In this document: positions 12,309-24,451 of the stretch, in pieces
Numbering within the stretch: the first letter of the stretch is position 1
Layout: every line of letters starts with the position of its first letter
DNA from: Camillea tinctor
Taxonomy: Eukaryota; Ascomycota; Sordariomycetes; Xylariales; Xylariaceae
DNA length: 64,000 nucleotides
Reading direction: 5' to 3'
Assembly (NCBI GenBank): GCA_022578605.1
Contig: MU394074.1
Span: 124,001-188,000 of the forward strand
Made by a program: the position numbers and the translations under genes
The notes under the pieces: generated by a model
What the model saw: only the letters and a program-made list of their open reading frames with translations
Database searches by the model: none
Told to the model about the DNA's origin: nothing

Positions 12309-13205
12309 ATGGCGATAAGACCCGTCCTCAACCATGCCATAATACTTGTTTCTCACGAGTTCCTCGAGGACCCGCCAGAATCAGCTCTGGCGCTCTTCAA
12401 TCTGACGCCTGCCAGTCAGCGAGGCGATAACGATCACCAGCCCCTCAGCCGGCGGGCCCACTTCGAAGACGGGACGTATCTGGAATTCATCGCCTTTCCC
12501 CCAGTCACGGACCCGGAAGCCAGAAAGGAGCACCGGTACGGCCAATGTGAAGAAGGCACCGTGGTCGACTGGGCCATCCGCTTCGCTTCCGACGAAGCAG
12601 AGCCCGACGACGAAACCTGGCACGACGTGTTCGACGCGATGCAGCTCCGCGTGCGCGACTCCGGGACGGGCGTCATCTACATGCAGCCCGACCCGGCCCA
12701 GGGTGAGATCGCGTCGTTCGCCGACCACGGCGGACATCTCGAGTGGCGGCGCGAGCTCGACATGATCCCCAGCGAGGTGCCGTACTGGGTCCTCCGGCGC
12801 GCCGGCGAGCAGCATGTGACTAAGCACCACCCCTCGGGCATCACGGGGCTAGCCGGCGTCGAAGTGCGGATCCGGGCCGGGCCGGAGCGGGTCCGCAGCG
12901 AGCACCGCTTTGGTCTGCTGTGGGAGACTTTCCAGACGCTGTTTGGAAGTGAGCCGGTGGATGTCGTTGATGAGAGGAAGAAGATCGATAATTGGGAGTG
13001 GAGTATCGGCGGGGAAGAAACGCAGCGGCGCATACGGCTTGTGAGTCCCCCGGATATGGCGAGGAATGTGGAGGTTGGGCTGGATCTGGTGAAGGCGGGG
13101 GGCGAGGTGGTGCGCCTCGAGCTGGAGGGCGAGGAGATGAGGCTTGGTCCGCGCCCGCCGCTGGTGGAATATCGGAAGGACTACCATTGGGAGTGGATGA
13201 GATGA
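12309..13205 (+). CDS. Glyoxalase-like (VOC superfamily) domain protein
   Basis: A single-exon frame of 298 aa. The N-terminus (LNHAIILVSHEFLEDPP) has the beta-strand pattern opening the Glyoxalase_3-like (PF13468-type) domain. The body contains FEDGTYLEFIAF and a paired second half around residues 150-200, as expected of a two-module vicinal-oxygen-chelate fold. These proteins are metal-dependent or metal-lost relatives of lactoylglutathione lyase and dioxygenases. The exact substrate cannot be told, and a true glyoxalase I is unlikely. The coding sequence is clearly more GC-rich, particularly in the second half, than the surrounding DNA. It diverges from the minus-strand membrane-protein gene. 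The first ATG was chosen because it sits right before the conserved domain. Confidence 0.8.
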   Translation: MAIRPVLNHAIILVSHEFLEDPPESALALFNLTPASQRGDNDHQPLSRRAHFEDGTYLEFIAFPPVTDPEARKEHRYGQCEEGTVVDWAIRFASDEAEPDDETWHDVFDAMQLRVRDSGTGVIYMQPDPAQGEIASFADHGGHLEWRRELDMIPSEVPYWVLRRAGEQHVTKHHPSGITGLAGVEVRIRAGPERVRSEHRFGLLWETFQTLFGSEPVDVVDERKKIDNWEWSIGGEETQRRIRLVSPPDMARNVEVGLDLVKAGGEVVRLELEGEEMRLGPRPPLVEYRKDYHWEWMR

Positions 13206-15914
13206 TGGTTGGTTGGTATCTGCGATGAATATGAGCAAGCTCATACTTGATAATTACTGAATGTTATCGTGAAAGAGAACCTTAGGAAAGTATCAACCCC
13301 TGCCAGTATCTAATTGAGTCTGCTGTCCCCTAACTTAGTCAACCATCACGTTCGGAGGGGGAAATTGTGGATAGCATGTCCTGAGATAGGAAGTCCATGG
13401 TTGTTTTGTGGCAGAAGCACCAAATGAAATCCTCTTGTGCTTCATCCCCTCCCTTGGTCTATCAGCTGGCACTACGAGACTGCCTGGGTTGATATATCAA
13501 ATAGCAAAGTGATTGATACTTATCCTGCCTTGTGACGCACTCACTCGGGAAATAGGGGAAGTACAAGAAGAGTTCTCGTAGACACTTTCAATCCAAGTCT
13601 CCTTCCTTGAGTTATATATATCATGACGTGTTTCTGCATTACCTATTGCTTAGTGAGACAAGAATCCGAGACCTTTGGCGGGGTTTATGCATTATTTACT
13701 ATACACCTTTTCTCTGTTTCTTCCCCGACTCTCTGTGTGTTGTTGTGCTGCATGATCCATATGATAGGTAGCAATGGAGACCTTGGGGGCCTCAGGCAGA
13801 CGCAAGTTCGTACCGGAGAGTTTGTTTTTTTATTTGGATCATGCAACAACACCACAAATCGATCAGCTAGCCCCTCTTTTCACCCCCATCACTTCCTCAT
13901 CTGTACCTATTTGTTTATTTCTCGGTTACGATTCTCAGGATACCGGACTACTTCTTGTTCAATATGCAACTTTGCCATTTTTAAGGACGAGTAACTTCTT
14001 CACCACATTCATATTGACTATCTACAACACCAGGTTTTTGAAAATTGATGTTTATTCGCTTATGATAAGCTCTTTGGCCTTGTTTAACCCCTGAAAAAGA
14101 ATCGAAGTTTAACGACAGAGAAAGAATTCCAATTCACATGTATTAAATAATTAAATGATACATTTCTTAGGCATCGAGGATATGCAGATGGCTTATCCGC
14201 CAATTGCAGATCTTGGCCGCCTAGGTCTAAGCTTCCTAGGATCCCGCGATATACGAAGTTCGAACACCTAAAAACACACGATTTGATGCCATCTACATCA
14301 ATCACAGACCTTGGAAGGGGACATCAGGGATTTCAGTTGAACTAATTAAGTTGATATATTCCACGAACCTCTTTTTCTTCGTCTTCTTCTTTCCTATTCT
14401 CTTCTCTTTTCTGCTCAGTGTTGCTTAGATTCCTATGTCATCTCATGTTTGAGTTTGGGTGTGGAGGAAGTAGTCCAAGTTGCTGTTGCATCATGTCACA
14501 ATGGCGTATTGTATGATATATGGACCCTGTTTCTTATGATTCTGCCAACCCTTTCTTGTTAGTCACCTAGTTGATTCTAGAGGTGAGTCAACATAAAGCC
14601 AATAATGAATGGTCTATAAGCTCTTGGTTGTTAGTGCTTATTCTCAGGATTAAGGGGTTTGAGATGGGTCATGAATGTAAGTGAAATACATCTAAGGGAC
14701 AAGGAGAAGATGAGCGGGGGTCTATGAATTCGATCCCATTGAGGCCGGTGTTGTGCAGATAGACCAAGTGGCTTCTGGAAATTCACGGCACTGCTGTTTG
14801 TTCATATCGACACAACTTCGGGGCTTCTGGACTGCAAGACCAATAAGACTCGAATGCCTAGCCATTGCTTCCACTTCAAGAAAAGCAACAACAGACGACT
14901 GAAACATTTCTGTGGAAACCTGGAGTTACCTCGAGATTATGAGACCAGTCTCTTTGCTGCCCTGCCTTTTATAAGGCTGAAAGCGAAGGGGCTACACCAA
15001 CTACGAAGAGTTAGGGGCTAATATTTTGGGTGTTGGCTAGTTTGAGAAGGCAAAAAAAATCATTGGATTCATTCATGGTTAGATTCGTATTGAGGTCTCG
15101 AGTCCTAAGTAAAAGGATACTAACCCAAAATCTCCACGCACAACAGTACCTCCCTGATTTCATCTGATTAGGTATTGGCGCGTACCGGCAAGAAAATACC
15201 CCCAAGCCCATCACTACTGGATACCCAAACTGACGAAGATAGCGGCTAGCTAATGAGACTCACGCGAGTTCATACTCCTGCAATATTACTACACCGAGTA
15301 CAACTTGACCTCCGCCTGGTTCTTGCCTTGCCTTGCCTACATCGACATTCGATTTTTTCTAATATCAACCTGAGATCTGATCGCGCTCTACTATCTATAT
15401 CGGTAAGCCTTGCTGACTTCCCTGGGATTTCCCATGCGCCACTTTGGGTGCCTACCACGCCTTGATAGTCCTTGTTTAGTATCTACATGGAATCATAACC
15501 TTACATCTTACCCGCCTGGCTCAAAGGTGGTTGCGCATGTGGATAGTGGTGATTTGCTGGAAGGCCCGATGATGACTATTCAGTCAACTGCCTAGCCTGC
15601 TACAACCACCTTCTTAACCCCCCTTTTCGGTCACCTTACGGAGGGGATATCCACAGGCATACCTAAATCTACATCTCCACCCCTTCACACTACTATATTC
15701 ACATATCGTCACACGAGCACACGTAGGACAACTTCGCCCGACCAGATCACTAACCAATAATTGCTTCTATTTCGATGGATTCCGATACGATAAGGTTTAA
15801 CTGACGTTATGTAGGAATAGGACTTTTCTGGGTACCCATCTGTGTAAGGCTTTTAACGGTGGAGGGTGGCATCCACTGTTGATCTGTACTGACGTGCATT
15901 GTAGATGATATACG
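13206..15914. other. Intergenic, no supported gene
   Basis: AT-rich to mixed sequence with only short ORFs. The most protein-like is a 61-codon minus-strand frame at 14722-14907 (starts MFQSSVVAFLEVEA) with an acceptor-like TTCCACAG just before its ATG. I could not connect it to other exons and do not call it. A plus-strand frame around 13774-14094 looks like chance. Confidence 0.5.
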
Positions 15915-16768
15915 ATGGAAGGCAACCAGTTTTATTGGCCAGATGCGCAGTTCTTTACGACGGGGTCTCTGCACGACCCGGGCTTGAATTCCCAGCTGCC
16001 AGCACACGGCAATGGTCCTCCTATCAGTCCTTGGATACAAAGCGATGAGATAGACTGGAACTTCTATGATAGGTCCGGTCAGCTGCCCAATCTGATGCAG
16101 TTAGAAACTGGATCTTCTGCAGAGCCAACACACCATGGAGCTGATATTATCCATACTGGTCCTGGGTATCTGAATCATCAGGCTACTGGTGTGACGAACG
16201 GTTTCCCTACGCCGCCTACTTATGGGGCAACGAGTTGTATGGACTTAGACCTCAGGGAGCCTGGTAGTACTCAGGCTCATACCCGAAGCGGTGCTTATGT
16301 AGAGGCAGATCTTACTGAACAGGCTGGGGCTATTGGAGGATTCGACAAGCGAGATGTAGGAGAATATTGTGGTGAGTCATCTGGAGAAGCCCCCTACTAG
16401 GCTAGCAGCCGTCTACCTAGTCACCTGGTGCGGTGGCAGACTAGTCAAGGTGGTTGGCCTAGATTTGGTACTAATATATAAGAGTGGATAGCTCCCCCTT
16501 CTCGTGGATCTCAACGAAAGGCCGCGCATTTGAGAGACGATAATTGGACATACGCCGTTGAAGTTTGGCCAGCTTATGATTTCGGTAAGTTACTTCTTGG
16601 TATATATCTAGTAACCGGCTTTTTTGGTTGTTTTATTATTGTTATGGTTGTTTTCTTTTTTGTTCCACACATCCCTCGAGCGACACAGGGATAACTGAAA
16701 CTTGCCCTTTTGGTATAAATATATACCTACCAAGGACCAAGGATACCTTCTTATATGAGGAGGTATAA
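15915..16768 (+). CDS. Hypothetical protein, three exons, about 212 aa
   Basis: The model is join(15915..16371,16483..16584,16689..16768). Read straight through, the frame hits TAG at 16398 and TAA at 16479, but both fall inside a convincing intron: donor GTGAGT at 16372, branch-like TACTAAT at 16469-16475, acceptor ATAAG at 16482, length 111 nt. A second intron has donor GTAAGT at 16585 and acceptor CACAG at 16688, 104 nt. The frame is kept throughout and ends with TAA. The product is rich in Gly, Pro, Thr and Asp, looks disordered in its first 150 residues, and has a basic patch (SRGSQRKAAHLRD) in exon 2. I do not recognise it; a regulatory protein is possible. The ATG follows an acceptor-like TTGTAG, so a further 5' exon may exist. 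Confidence 0.45.
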
Positions 16769-17365
16769 GTCATAACCTGGTTACCTTATATGCCTGGATG
16801 CTACACCACCACTACGATATACTCACCCCTTATACCCCTATCTTTACCCCCCCTCCCCCCAATACCATACATATACCCTTCAGCCCCTGCACAAGGCAAA
16901 GACTACGTACAAGCTGCCTACGATAGACCTTCGGCAGCCCCCTCACGTCTTGGCTCGGCGACTCCTATATGGCCTATACTTCTACTTCTATCTATATGCT
17001 ATATTTAGTGGATGTTACACTACTACACACACTATACTACACTAGTATCGCTTATGTACAACTCCATATGTACATGTACCTAAGTACCAAAGTGGGTCTG
17101 CAGGGCTAGTGTAAAAGTAAAGTTGCTGCCTTTGGCGGGAGGCAAAGCCAAAGCCAAAACCACGTCATACCGTACCTACCGATTTACGGATGACAAAGCA
17201 AAAAAGTGGCTGAGTGGCTAGGTCAATCGTCAATTCAGGTGGACACGTGTGGCTGAGCAAGTGCCCTTTTCTCTGGTGGGAGAACCTTGGAAGGTATTCT
17301 AGCGAATGAGAATTGATTTTCTCCGGGGTGTGCATGCGCAAGTGCGTGCAGTACTCTAAATCTAA
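16769..17365. other. Intergenic, likely promoter and missing first exon of the zinc-finger gene
   Basis: The stretch is rich in CA/CT steps and short tandem motifs. ATG candidates occur (for example 17306), but none could be spliced with confidence to the following C2H2 gene. Confidence 0.45.
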
Positions 17366-17458
17366 ACTTTCAAGGTTACTTCGCTACCGTTATCACTACC
17401 ACCACCACTATCTTTACCTACTACTACTACTTACACTACTTACACTTACTATTTTGAT

Positions 17459-18809
17459 TTGGACTTGCAAACTACAAATACAAAAGCTCCTCACACTAAC
17501 ATCCCACAACTTGTCGCAGACGACAACGACGGGCATGTTGTGCAGCACGTCTTCCGTCTGCAACAAGCTTTCGATAAAAAGTCTATCGATTACGATTTAA
17601 ACATCACCGCTCCCGTCGAAGACCCCAACGATATCTGCCGTCGCTATACCTTACCGCGTCGATTCCGAGACAACTACCGCGTCCGTCTCGAGTTTCTCCA
17701 AGTCTTCAGTACCAACCGAACCTATAACCAGACTCTGCCCCGCTACCGCTTCAAGATGAGCGTGGTCTATGAAAGTCGGAGCTATCTCCCCTCCGACCCG
17801 TATCCCCCCAACCTAGGCGCAAGCGATCACGGTGACGATGGAGATGCCGTTTCTTCTTCCCGCTACTCGCCCAATCCCATGCAGGATCTTATTCATTTCA
17901 ACCAGCTCCGCGACGACCCCACTCTGATACCCCCTTCTCCCGAGTCTCCCCATAACCTCCACCATCTCTTAGCCCCTCCGACCCCTCCGGAGGGCCTGGG
18001 CATCCTGCATCACCATGTTCGGCTCAAGTCGGAGGATCGAACTCCTCCGCGCATGAAGCCCATACCGAAGCCGGACCGCATAGCTCAGAAGAACAGGGAC
18101 GGGAAGTATTGTTGTACTTGGCCAAACTGCACGGACGAGATCAGAGAGTTCACCCGAAAGTGTGAATGGAGGTTTGTCTTCCTCCCTACAATTCCTGGTA
18201 ACACGAAGTAAACCAAGCAGCTGACTGAATCAAATGATCTATAGCAAGCACATGGACAAGCATGACCGCCCTTATAAATGCCCCGCCGGCGGTTGCGAGA
18301 AACTCCCGGGCTTCACCTACTCGGGCGGACTGTTGAGGCACGAGCGCGAAGTTCACGGGAAACACGGCGGACCAAAGAACCCCCTAAACTGCCCTCACGT
18401 CAACTGCAAGCGACATACGGGGAAGGGATTCTCACGACTGGAGAACCTGAACGAGCACCTAAGGAGGGTCCATACTGCCGATCTCCTGTCGTCGGTTATG
18501 ATCGAAGAGCCCGACGACCTCACCAGCATGATTACTAGTCCCAGGATAGGCGAGAAGCGCAAGCCCGACGACGACCTCCGTGAGGAAGTCAAGCGCTTAC
18601 AGAGCGAGAATCAGGAGCTGAGAAGCCAGGTCGAGGCACAGAAACGTCAGCAGATCGCCATGATGCAGCAGATGCAAGAGCTACGAGAAAGCCTACAGAG
18701 CATTGCGAACCACCCTGAGCAAATCCACCAGCCCCGATTTGAGAGTAGCTCCCCGCCCGCTGCCCCCGCTGCAGAGAATAGTGCACCGCAGGTCTCTCAA
18801 TCTTTCTAA
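17459..18809 (+). CDS. C2H2-type zinc-finger transcription factor, 5' end unresolved
   Basis: A fungal nuclear DNA-binding protein. The supported exons are up to 18171 and 18245..18809, joined by a 73-nt intron (donor GTTTGT, acceptor ATAG) that falls inside a zinc finger and rebuilds CEWSKHMDKHDRPYKC. Three finger-like units follow: CTWPNC...H...H, CPAGGC...H....H and CPHVNC...H....H. A coiled-coil tail follows (leucine/glutamine heptads, residues about 360-410 of the model), ending QVSQSF. The listed start is not a start codon: 17459 is TTG, and the frame is open back to 17366 without an ATG. Either an upstream exon supplies the start (acceptor-like CGCAG at 17519) or translation begins at the internal ATG 17755. 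The N-terminal part is clearly coding by composition, so an upstream exon is more likely. Confidence 0.8.
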
Positions 18810-20024
18810 TTTCTTTCAACTCATCAACTCTCCTCTCTACTATCCTCTCCTCTCTCCTCCCCTTTCCTTATTGTTTAATTTTGTCTTACCCCTTTGGTTT
18901 ATTACTACAAATACCCCACTTCGCGAATTACATGCATTGGATGAGGAGTTTCGCGAGAAGGAAGTGTTTGGTTGGGATATGTATTTCCCCTTTTGGGTTG
19001 GTTGGCCGGCATGAGATGAGATATGACAATACTGGCGTTTTATTTCTTCTTTTCTTTTGCATAGAGAGTGCAATGATGCCGTTTACCTCCTTTTTTTCTT
19101 CGGCTCGTAAGGTTACCGGGATCCGGTTACCCTTGCTACAGAACGGCATGATATCACCAAATTCCCTTCCTCCCCAATAGACATATCAGAAAGAAAACGA
19201 GAAAAAAAAAGAAGGCAAGAAGGTTCCCTGTAAAACAATGGTGAAGGGTTGATTTTAACCCTCGATGGACGGGAAATTGCATTGGTTTGTTTTTGGTGGT
19301 ATAATGACGGACAAACGGACGGGCGGGACGGAACGGAACGGAGCGGAAAGGTCTTATCTCCCATGCCCCCTATACACACATCCCATCCCTTATCTCATCT
19401 AGAAGGTTGTATGTTTTTATTTTTGTACTTTTACTATTACTATAGGCATTGTGTGTTTGTTTTCCCCTAGATTTTGCAGCGACATACGGCTGGGTTTTCT
19501 TTTCTTTCCTTTTTTTTACGTTATCAGACTGCTCACACGCTGTTTCATTAGTTTTTAACATTCTACTACATACAACCAATCCCCCCGAATACATAATAAA
19601 ATGCGGAAAATAAATACCTAGATTCTGCATTAAAAAAATACATATATTTGTGTAATTTCATTTCGATCTGTTTCCTGCCGTGTGATGAATTGCTTCAGTT
19701 GATAGGCTTAACTCTGATTTGCATTTTCTTTTGTTAGGCAACAACATTAAACAGAATACCATTCGCCTCATACACCATATCCATATGCGTATGCATTCGG
19801 GTCCTTGTATCCGACGGCAACGACACCGCCACAGCCCTCTCTGGGATTTGCATTCGGGTACTACGTGTAAACGGCACTTGGGTAGCCCTATGTAGAAGGT
19901 AGTAAACGCCCTGGAGTCGTGATGTACAAGATTTAGTGGGGTATGAGGAGGTAGTCTTTATGTCAATACTAAGATTGAATAGCCTCAAAGGGAATCCAAC
20001 CAATGACCTGTCACTCTCGGTAAG

Positions 20025-20062
20025 AAATTAGGTAATCATGGTGTTGTTGTCATTCCAATATT
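20025..20062 (-). repeat. Dispersed short repeat, copy 1
   Basis: On the minus strand this matches the core of the copy at 39494-39575 (the ACAACAACA...TTACCTAA segment) with few mismatches. See the other copies at 23755-23820, 26760-26825 and 42040-42095. Confidence 0.5.
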
Positions 20063-21107
20063 CAGGTGTTGCCCTGCATGGGGTGAGAACCTTACTGAGT
20101 ACTTGCTTGCTTACAAATTACCCATCTACGATACGCTGGTTGCTATATGAAAACAGATTCTCTCTCTTTCTCCAATGTGTATTTTCTTTTTGGGAAGGAG
20201 TACGCGCGAAGTTGATATTAAGTACACATTATCTATACGACAGTACTCCGCATACAAAGTCACAGTTTGAGGCAGTTCATCTGCACAACAACCAGCCTAA
20301 CCCAGCCATGTCCTTTCCTGGGACAACTCATACCGGCCATGCTCTTGAATTGTTCCATTGATAGGACACAGCTTCTAAATGAGGCTCAGTTACGACTATT
20401 AGAGAAGAATTTATAATAATAGGTAGGCGAAATAAGTCCCTTCCTTCTCCTCACAGGAACCTCAAATAAGCCTTGGGATCCCGAGGGCACCGAGGACCCG
20501 AGAATAGGACTTGACATACCAAACCTGCAATAAATCCCCCCGCAATGATGCATATAAGACAACATGACTCGGGCGACTGACAGTGAAGTTAGTATTACTT
20601 TTATCCACCTACCTAATCCCGTATATCACGAGCATGTAGGTCAACCGATGTGGGTATGTAGGCCAACGGCTGTAACCAACAACCAACGCCGGAAGTAAGG
20701 GATAACAACAAGTATGTGACATGTCTATTAACCTGGACTAGGGACACAAGCAAATAAATAAAAGAATATATACCTAGGTACACACCAACCCAATATCAAA
20801 AAAGGCTGAAGTACACACTTGTATGTAGCATTAGGTATTCTATGTTAAAAGCAACAATTTCACCATTAATAAAGATATGAATTAATTTAAATATGTAACC
20901 TAATTACTTATTAGCCTGCTAGAAGTATGTAAATTCTCCGATATATATATATTACTCTTCTGTACGACTTTCATATAAAGTCATTAACAACGTACGGCAC
21001 TTATGGATGCGCAGCCTCTCTTGACGCTAACCTGACGCCTTCTCCCTTGATTGCCCGAGGACTCCGGCCCTTTGGATATGTATGGAGGTAGGCATCCTAG
21101 AGTAGAT

Positions 21108-21110
<3 letters not shown>

Positions 21111-21158
<48 letters not shown>
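21111..21158 (+). repeat. Compound microsatellite (CA)15(TA)9
   Basis: Thirty bases of CA repeat pass directly into eighteen bases of TA repeat. Likely length-variable between isolates. Confidence 0.95.
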
Positions 21159-22126
21159 GCCACCTACCTTTTTGCCGATCAGCCCTAAATATATAGCATA
21201 TGCATGGTCCTCTCCAACCCAGACTGTCCCCCCAATCTAGCGAAGGGCGTTTCAATGCAACGCGATCGCGCCTTGTCTGCCGCATTGCATGCATGCAACC
21301 GAGCGGCGCAAGGCAGGGCACGGGAAAGTTTATGTAGCCTTGCAGTAAACACTACCTACCTATCCTGCCTTGCTCTTGCTTACCACCCTACCCAATCCCA
21401 GGTAACCAACGACGAACTACGCGGGGTAGGCAGGTGGTAGCGCACTTATGGAGGTGTAAGCAAAAACCCGAGAGAAACCAGGATCCCGCACATATGTGAC
21501 TCGTTCACCTTGCCTGCCTCCCTACCTAGTTACATAGGTCGAGCAGGCAGTTTAAAAACTAGCGCATGGAAGTTCGGAACGGTAGATAGGGTGAGAAGAA
21601 TTCTGGTCTCTACCGAAATATAAGAACCCCTAGGGGTGTTGGTAGATGATACTACCTTAAGCTACTATATATTAAGGGGTAGGCAAGAGAAAGAGTCATA
21701 TAGAGCACGTGTCCGCAACGTGTGTGTGGGGGGAGGAGAATACCTACAGGTTGATCGGTTCGTGCCCGTACAAGTAGATTTGGGGCGAGGTAAAACTGGA
21801 GGTGGGCATTGCATTTTCATATGTAGCTAACCTAGACTAGAAAACTTACCTCCCTCATCTATATGTACTTACACTTACTGCGGATACAGATACTAATCTA
21901 TACTATATTATATGTACTTACCCAGGTACCCCAACTCTCATGAAAAAAGGGGGGGAAAGGGGGGGCAAAGAGTGGATTAAAAGGGGCAGATTTCAGGCAG
22001 AAAAATGAAAACCAATGTGACTCAAAGATCAGTAGAAATACTACCTCGCAGCATATTCCAGCGAGGACAAAAAAATGTTAGCAGAGGCGAAAAAGAAAGA
22101 CAAGTAGAATGAAAAAGAAAACCAAT

Positions 22127-22198
22127 CTCCGAGTCGGGGAATCGAACCCCGGGCTTGACGGTGAGAGCGTCAAATGTTAGCCACTACACCAACTCGGA
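22127..22198 (-). tRNA. tRNA-Glu (anticodon CUC)
   Basis: A 72-nt cloverleaf on the minus strand. The acceptor stem TCCGAGT pairs perfectly with ACTCGGA and is followed by discriminator G. The D-arm carries GGTGTAGTGG (A box), and the anticodon stem TGACG/CGTCA encloses loop CTCTCAC with anticodon CTC. The T-arm contains GGTTCGATTCC (B box) within CCCGG... pairing. No intron is present. It decodes GAG. It stands alone in an otherwise gene-free stretch and would be transcribed by RNA polymerase III from its internal promoter. Confidence 0.95.
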
Positions 22199-23914
22199 TG
22201 TGGGGACTTGATTGGGTGAGTCAACGCTTGTCTCAGCTCTTGTACCTAGTCCATTCCACCCCTCCATCCCCCGCCTTGTCTGCCTAGCCTCGGGAGAGTG
22301 CATGTGGAATCTACGGGAATGAGTAACACGCATGTAGTACCCAGCTACCTCCGGTCCCTACCCGAAAAAAACTAGCGCGCCAAGAATCTTTTCTTTTTCC
22401 TTTTTCTTTTCTTCGAATTGATGACAGCACCCAACGGATCGGGGCGCACGACTAAAAAGTGGGGATGCGTGGGGGGGCAGTGGGAAGTGGGAGGGACAGG
22501 CAGAGGCAGCCGACCTATCGTAGGACAAAAGACTCGTGATTGGCTTGCCGGGGTCTGCGATTGCCTAGTTGGATAGGTTGAGGCTTACCTACGTACATCA
22601 CACCCTAGTAAGTATGTAGTACTCAGGGAAAACGTCCGACTAAGCCTGATGCGATCCCGTGACCGGTGGGGAAACTGAGGGATTCGGGTCCTGGCACGTG
22701 TACGGTATGGGTTATATAGATAGGTGTTAGACGCAAGGCAGGAGATATGGAAACGGCGTTGGTAGGCAGAGATGAGTCAGTGTGACTCTTAGGGGGTAGG
22801 TTTTGCACTGCTGCGCTGGCTACTTGGGGCATGTACGGCCTGTCCTACAGGGCTTGGGTCGGAGTTCCCTTTTATGCTATCCCGGGAGTAAGTCAGACGC
22901 CGCGGTTGGTGCTTATTGGATATATCTACGGGATATCTTATGCTGAGGAAATCTGCACATGGCTTATATGCAGGTCACTTAGATCTAGGTCGAGATGAGT
23001 ATACGATGCATGTAAGCAACCTGACAAAGAAGGTAAGCTGTCAATACCCGGGCCTGTCGGCGCTGCTAGTCGGTGAGGGTTTGGGTGGGTGCATTCATAT
23101 AGGTTGCCTGGATGAGAACATCTTATCAGAGAAGGAAGGGAGTTATGACCCTGATTCTAACTTCTGCTACGTCGAGATAATATAATTCCTACATCTAAGT
23201 TTTAAAGATTCTTCGTCTGAGGTCTCTCAACCATCATTCGTCCTTTCTGGCTTTCTCCTGGGAATATAGTTCACCTTTTTCTCCCCCATCTTTCCCACTT
23301 AGGAGAGGAGTGAGAGGAAATGATGGCGTAAGAATGATCAAGCATGAGCAGGAATATCTTAATGAGAGAAATAACGTGTCTGTTAATGTTGAGTTTTAGA
23401 AAAGTAAACTTACTATTTAGGTAAAGTTCAGCAAAGGTAGTCAGTCATATTAGGGGGTATATTGCTTGCAAACACCTTGCTCCTGTACATATTTTAGACA
23501 TGTTCTACACGTGATTACATGATAGTATTAACTCAAAATAATTAAGGTATCTTCCTACTTACCTACCTACAGGTGTCTAGGTTGGACCCTCAAGATGAAA
23601 CTTCTACGGCACTAGTGTAGATAGTATCTTTCTAGTTCTTACACCAGAAAGTTTATTCTACAGTGTTGTACAACATCTGATAGCCGGAATCCATATTAGA
23701 GGTAGTAGATAAGAAAGAACCGATATATTTCTGTTTATGTATCAGGATAAGTCGCATGTAGTTGTAATTCTCGTTCCTCACACAACAACATCGTGATTAC
23801 CTCAGTTCTTGCTTGGTCCCTGGTGACAAAACACCCAATAGCCAGACACCTAACCGGTTAAGCAACAACAACGAAGACGAACGCGGCGACAACGAAATCA
23901 TTACTATTGCAGAA
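22199..23914. other. Intergenic, no gene seen
   Basis: Mixed sequence with C/T tracts near 22388-22414 and AT-rich DNA afterwards. The dispersed repeat copy at 23755-23820 lies just upstream of the small membrane-protein gene. Confidence 0.55.
23755..23820 (+). repeat. Dispersed short repeat, copy 2
   Basis: Aligned with 39494-39575: both begin ATGTAGTT, share a central ACAACAACAT and end TTACCT.AGTTCTTGCT..GTC. The copy ends about 95 bases before the ATG of the small membrane-protein gene. Confidence 0.55.
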
Positions 23915-24313
23915 ATGGAGGCCACTTGTGATACCCCAAGGCTCGCTATTGCCTCCTTCTTTGAAAGTCCTTTTACCACCGTCACCTGGGTGTTCATATC
24001 GGTATTTGTTTCCCTTGCAACGCTCATTGCATGGATTGGGGCCACTTTAGTGGCTCTAATTGTTATTGTCGCCATATCTATACCTCTCGCTGCCTTTCTC
24101 GTCTTAATGATCGTCATCCTTTTCGCCGCCGTGATGGTAGTAATTTCACCAATCCTCATGGCGCTGAGCTTTCTAGTTCCACTGATGGTGGTGTCAGTGT
24201 CGTGGGCGGGAGACGTAGCCGCTAGATACACCGGGAGATATTTTCCCGCTGTAGCGCAGGCGTGGCACCTGGATAGACTTTCGCAAATGCATGATTATAT
24301 CATTCACGGATAG
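23915..24313 (+). CDS. Small hydrophobic membrane protein, 132 aa
   Basis: I do not recognise the family with certainty. The first ATG in the frame (23915, MEATCDTPRLAIASF) gives 132 aa. Residues about 24-98 are almost uninterrupted hydrophobic sequence rich in Val, Ile, Ala and Leu, long enough for three spans or a long hairpin. An amphipathic, partly basic tail of about 35 aa follows (AARYTGRYFPAVAQAW...DYIIHG). A hairpin followed by an amphipathic tail is seen in lipid-droplet or ER-shaping proteins of the promethin/LDAF1 type, so that is a hypothesis only. The gene at 28596-29191 has the same architecture and may be a relative. No intron is needed. Confidence 0.5.
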   Translation: MEATCDTPRLAIASFFESPFTTVTWVFISVFVSLATLIAWIGATLVALIVIVAISIPLAAFLVLMIVILFAAVMVVISPILMALSFLVPLMVVSVSWAGDVAARYTGRYFPAVAQAWHLDRLSQMHDYIIHG

Positions 24314-24451
24314 GCAAAGAACCTTGGAAAGGATTGGACTTGGGAACCCTAATTTACCCATAGAAAGAGGCGAGGATAAGGGGCAGAGGAGGGGAAGGGG
24401 GAAAAGAGGGAAGAGGATAAATGGCTTGGGATTTTTTTTGGCCTGAAATAT

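Larger units (their letters stand above)
18810..22126. other. Intergenic, 3.3 kb, no supported gene
   Basis: The first 700 bases are the pyrimidine-rich 3' flank of the zinc-finger gene. The rest is AT-rich with scattered G/C patches. It contains one copy of the dispersed repeat (20025-20062, reverse orientation) and a CA/TA microsatellite at 21111-21158. Short ORFs across it have random composition. Confidence 0.55.

Noticed and set aside
12381..12830. 149-codon minus-strand ORF within the glyoxalase-like gene
   Set aside because: Shadow of the GC-rich coding frame on the plus strand.
21204..21440. 78-codon ORF next to the CA/TA microsatellite
   Set aside because: Random composition and no start or splice support.
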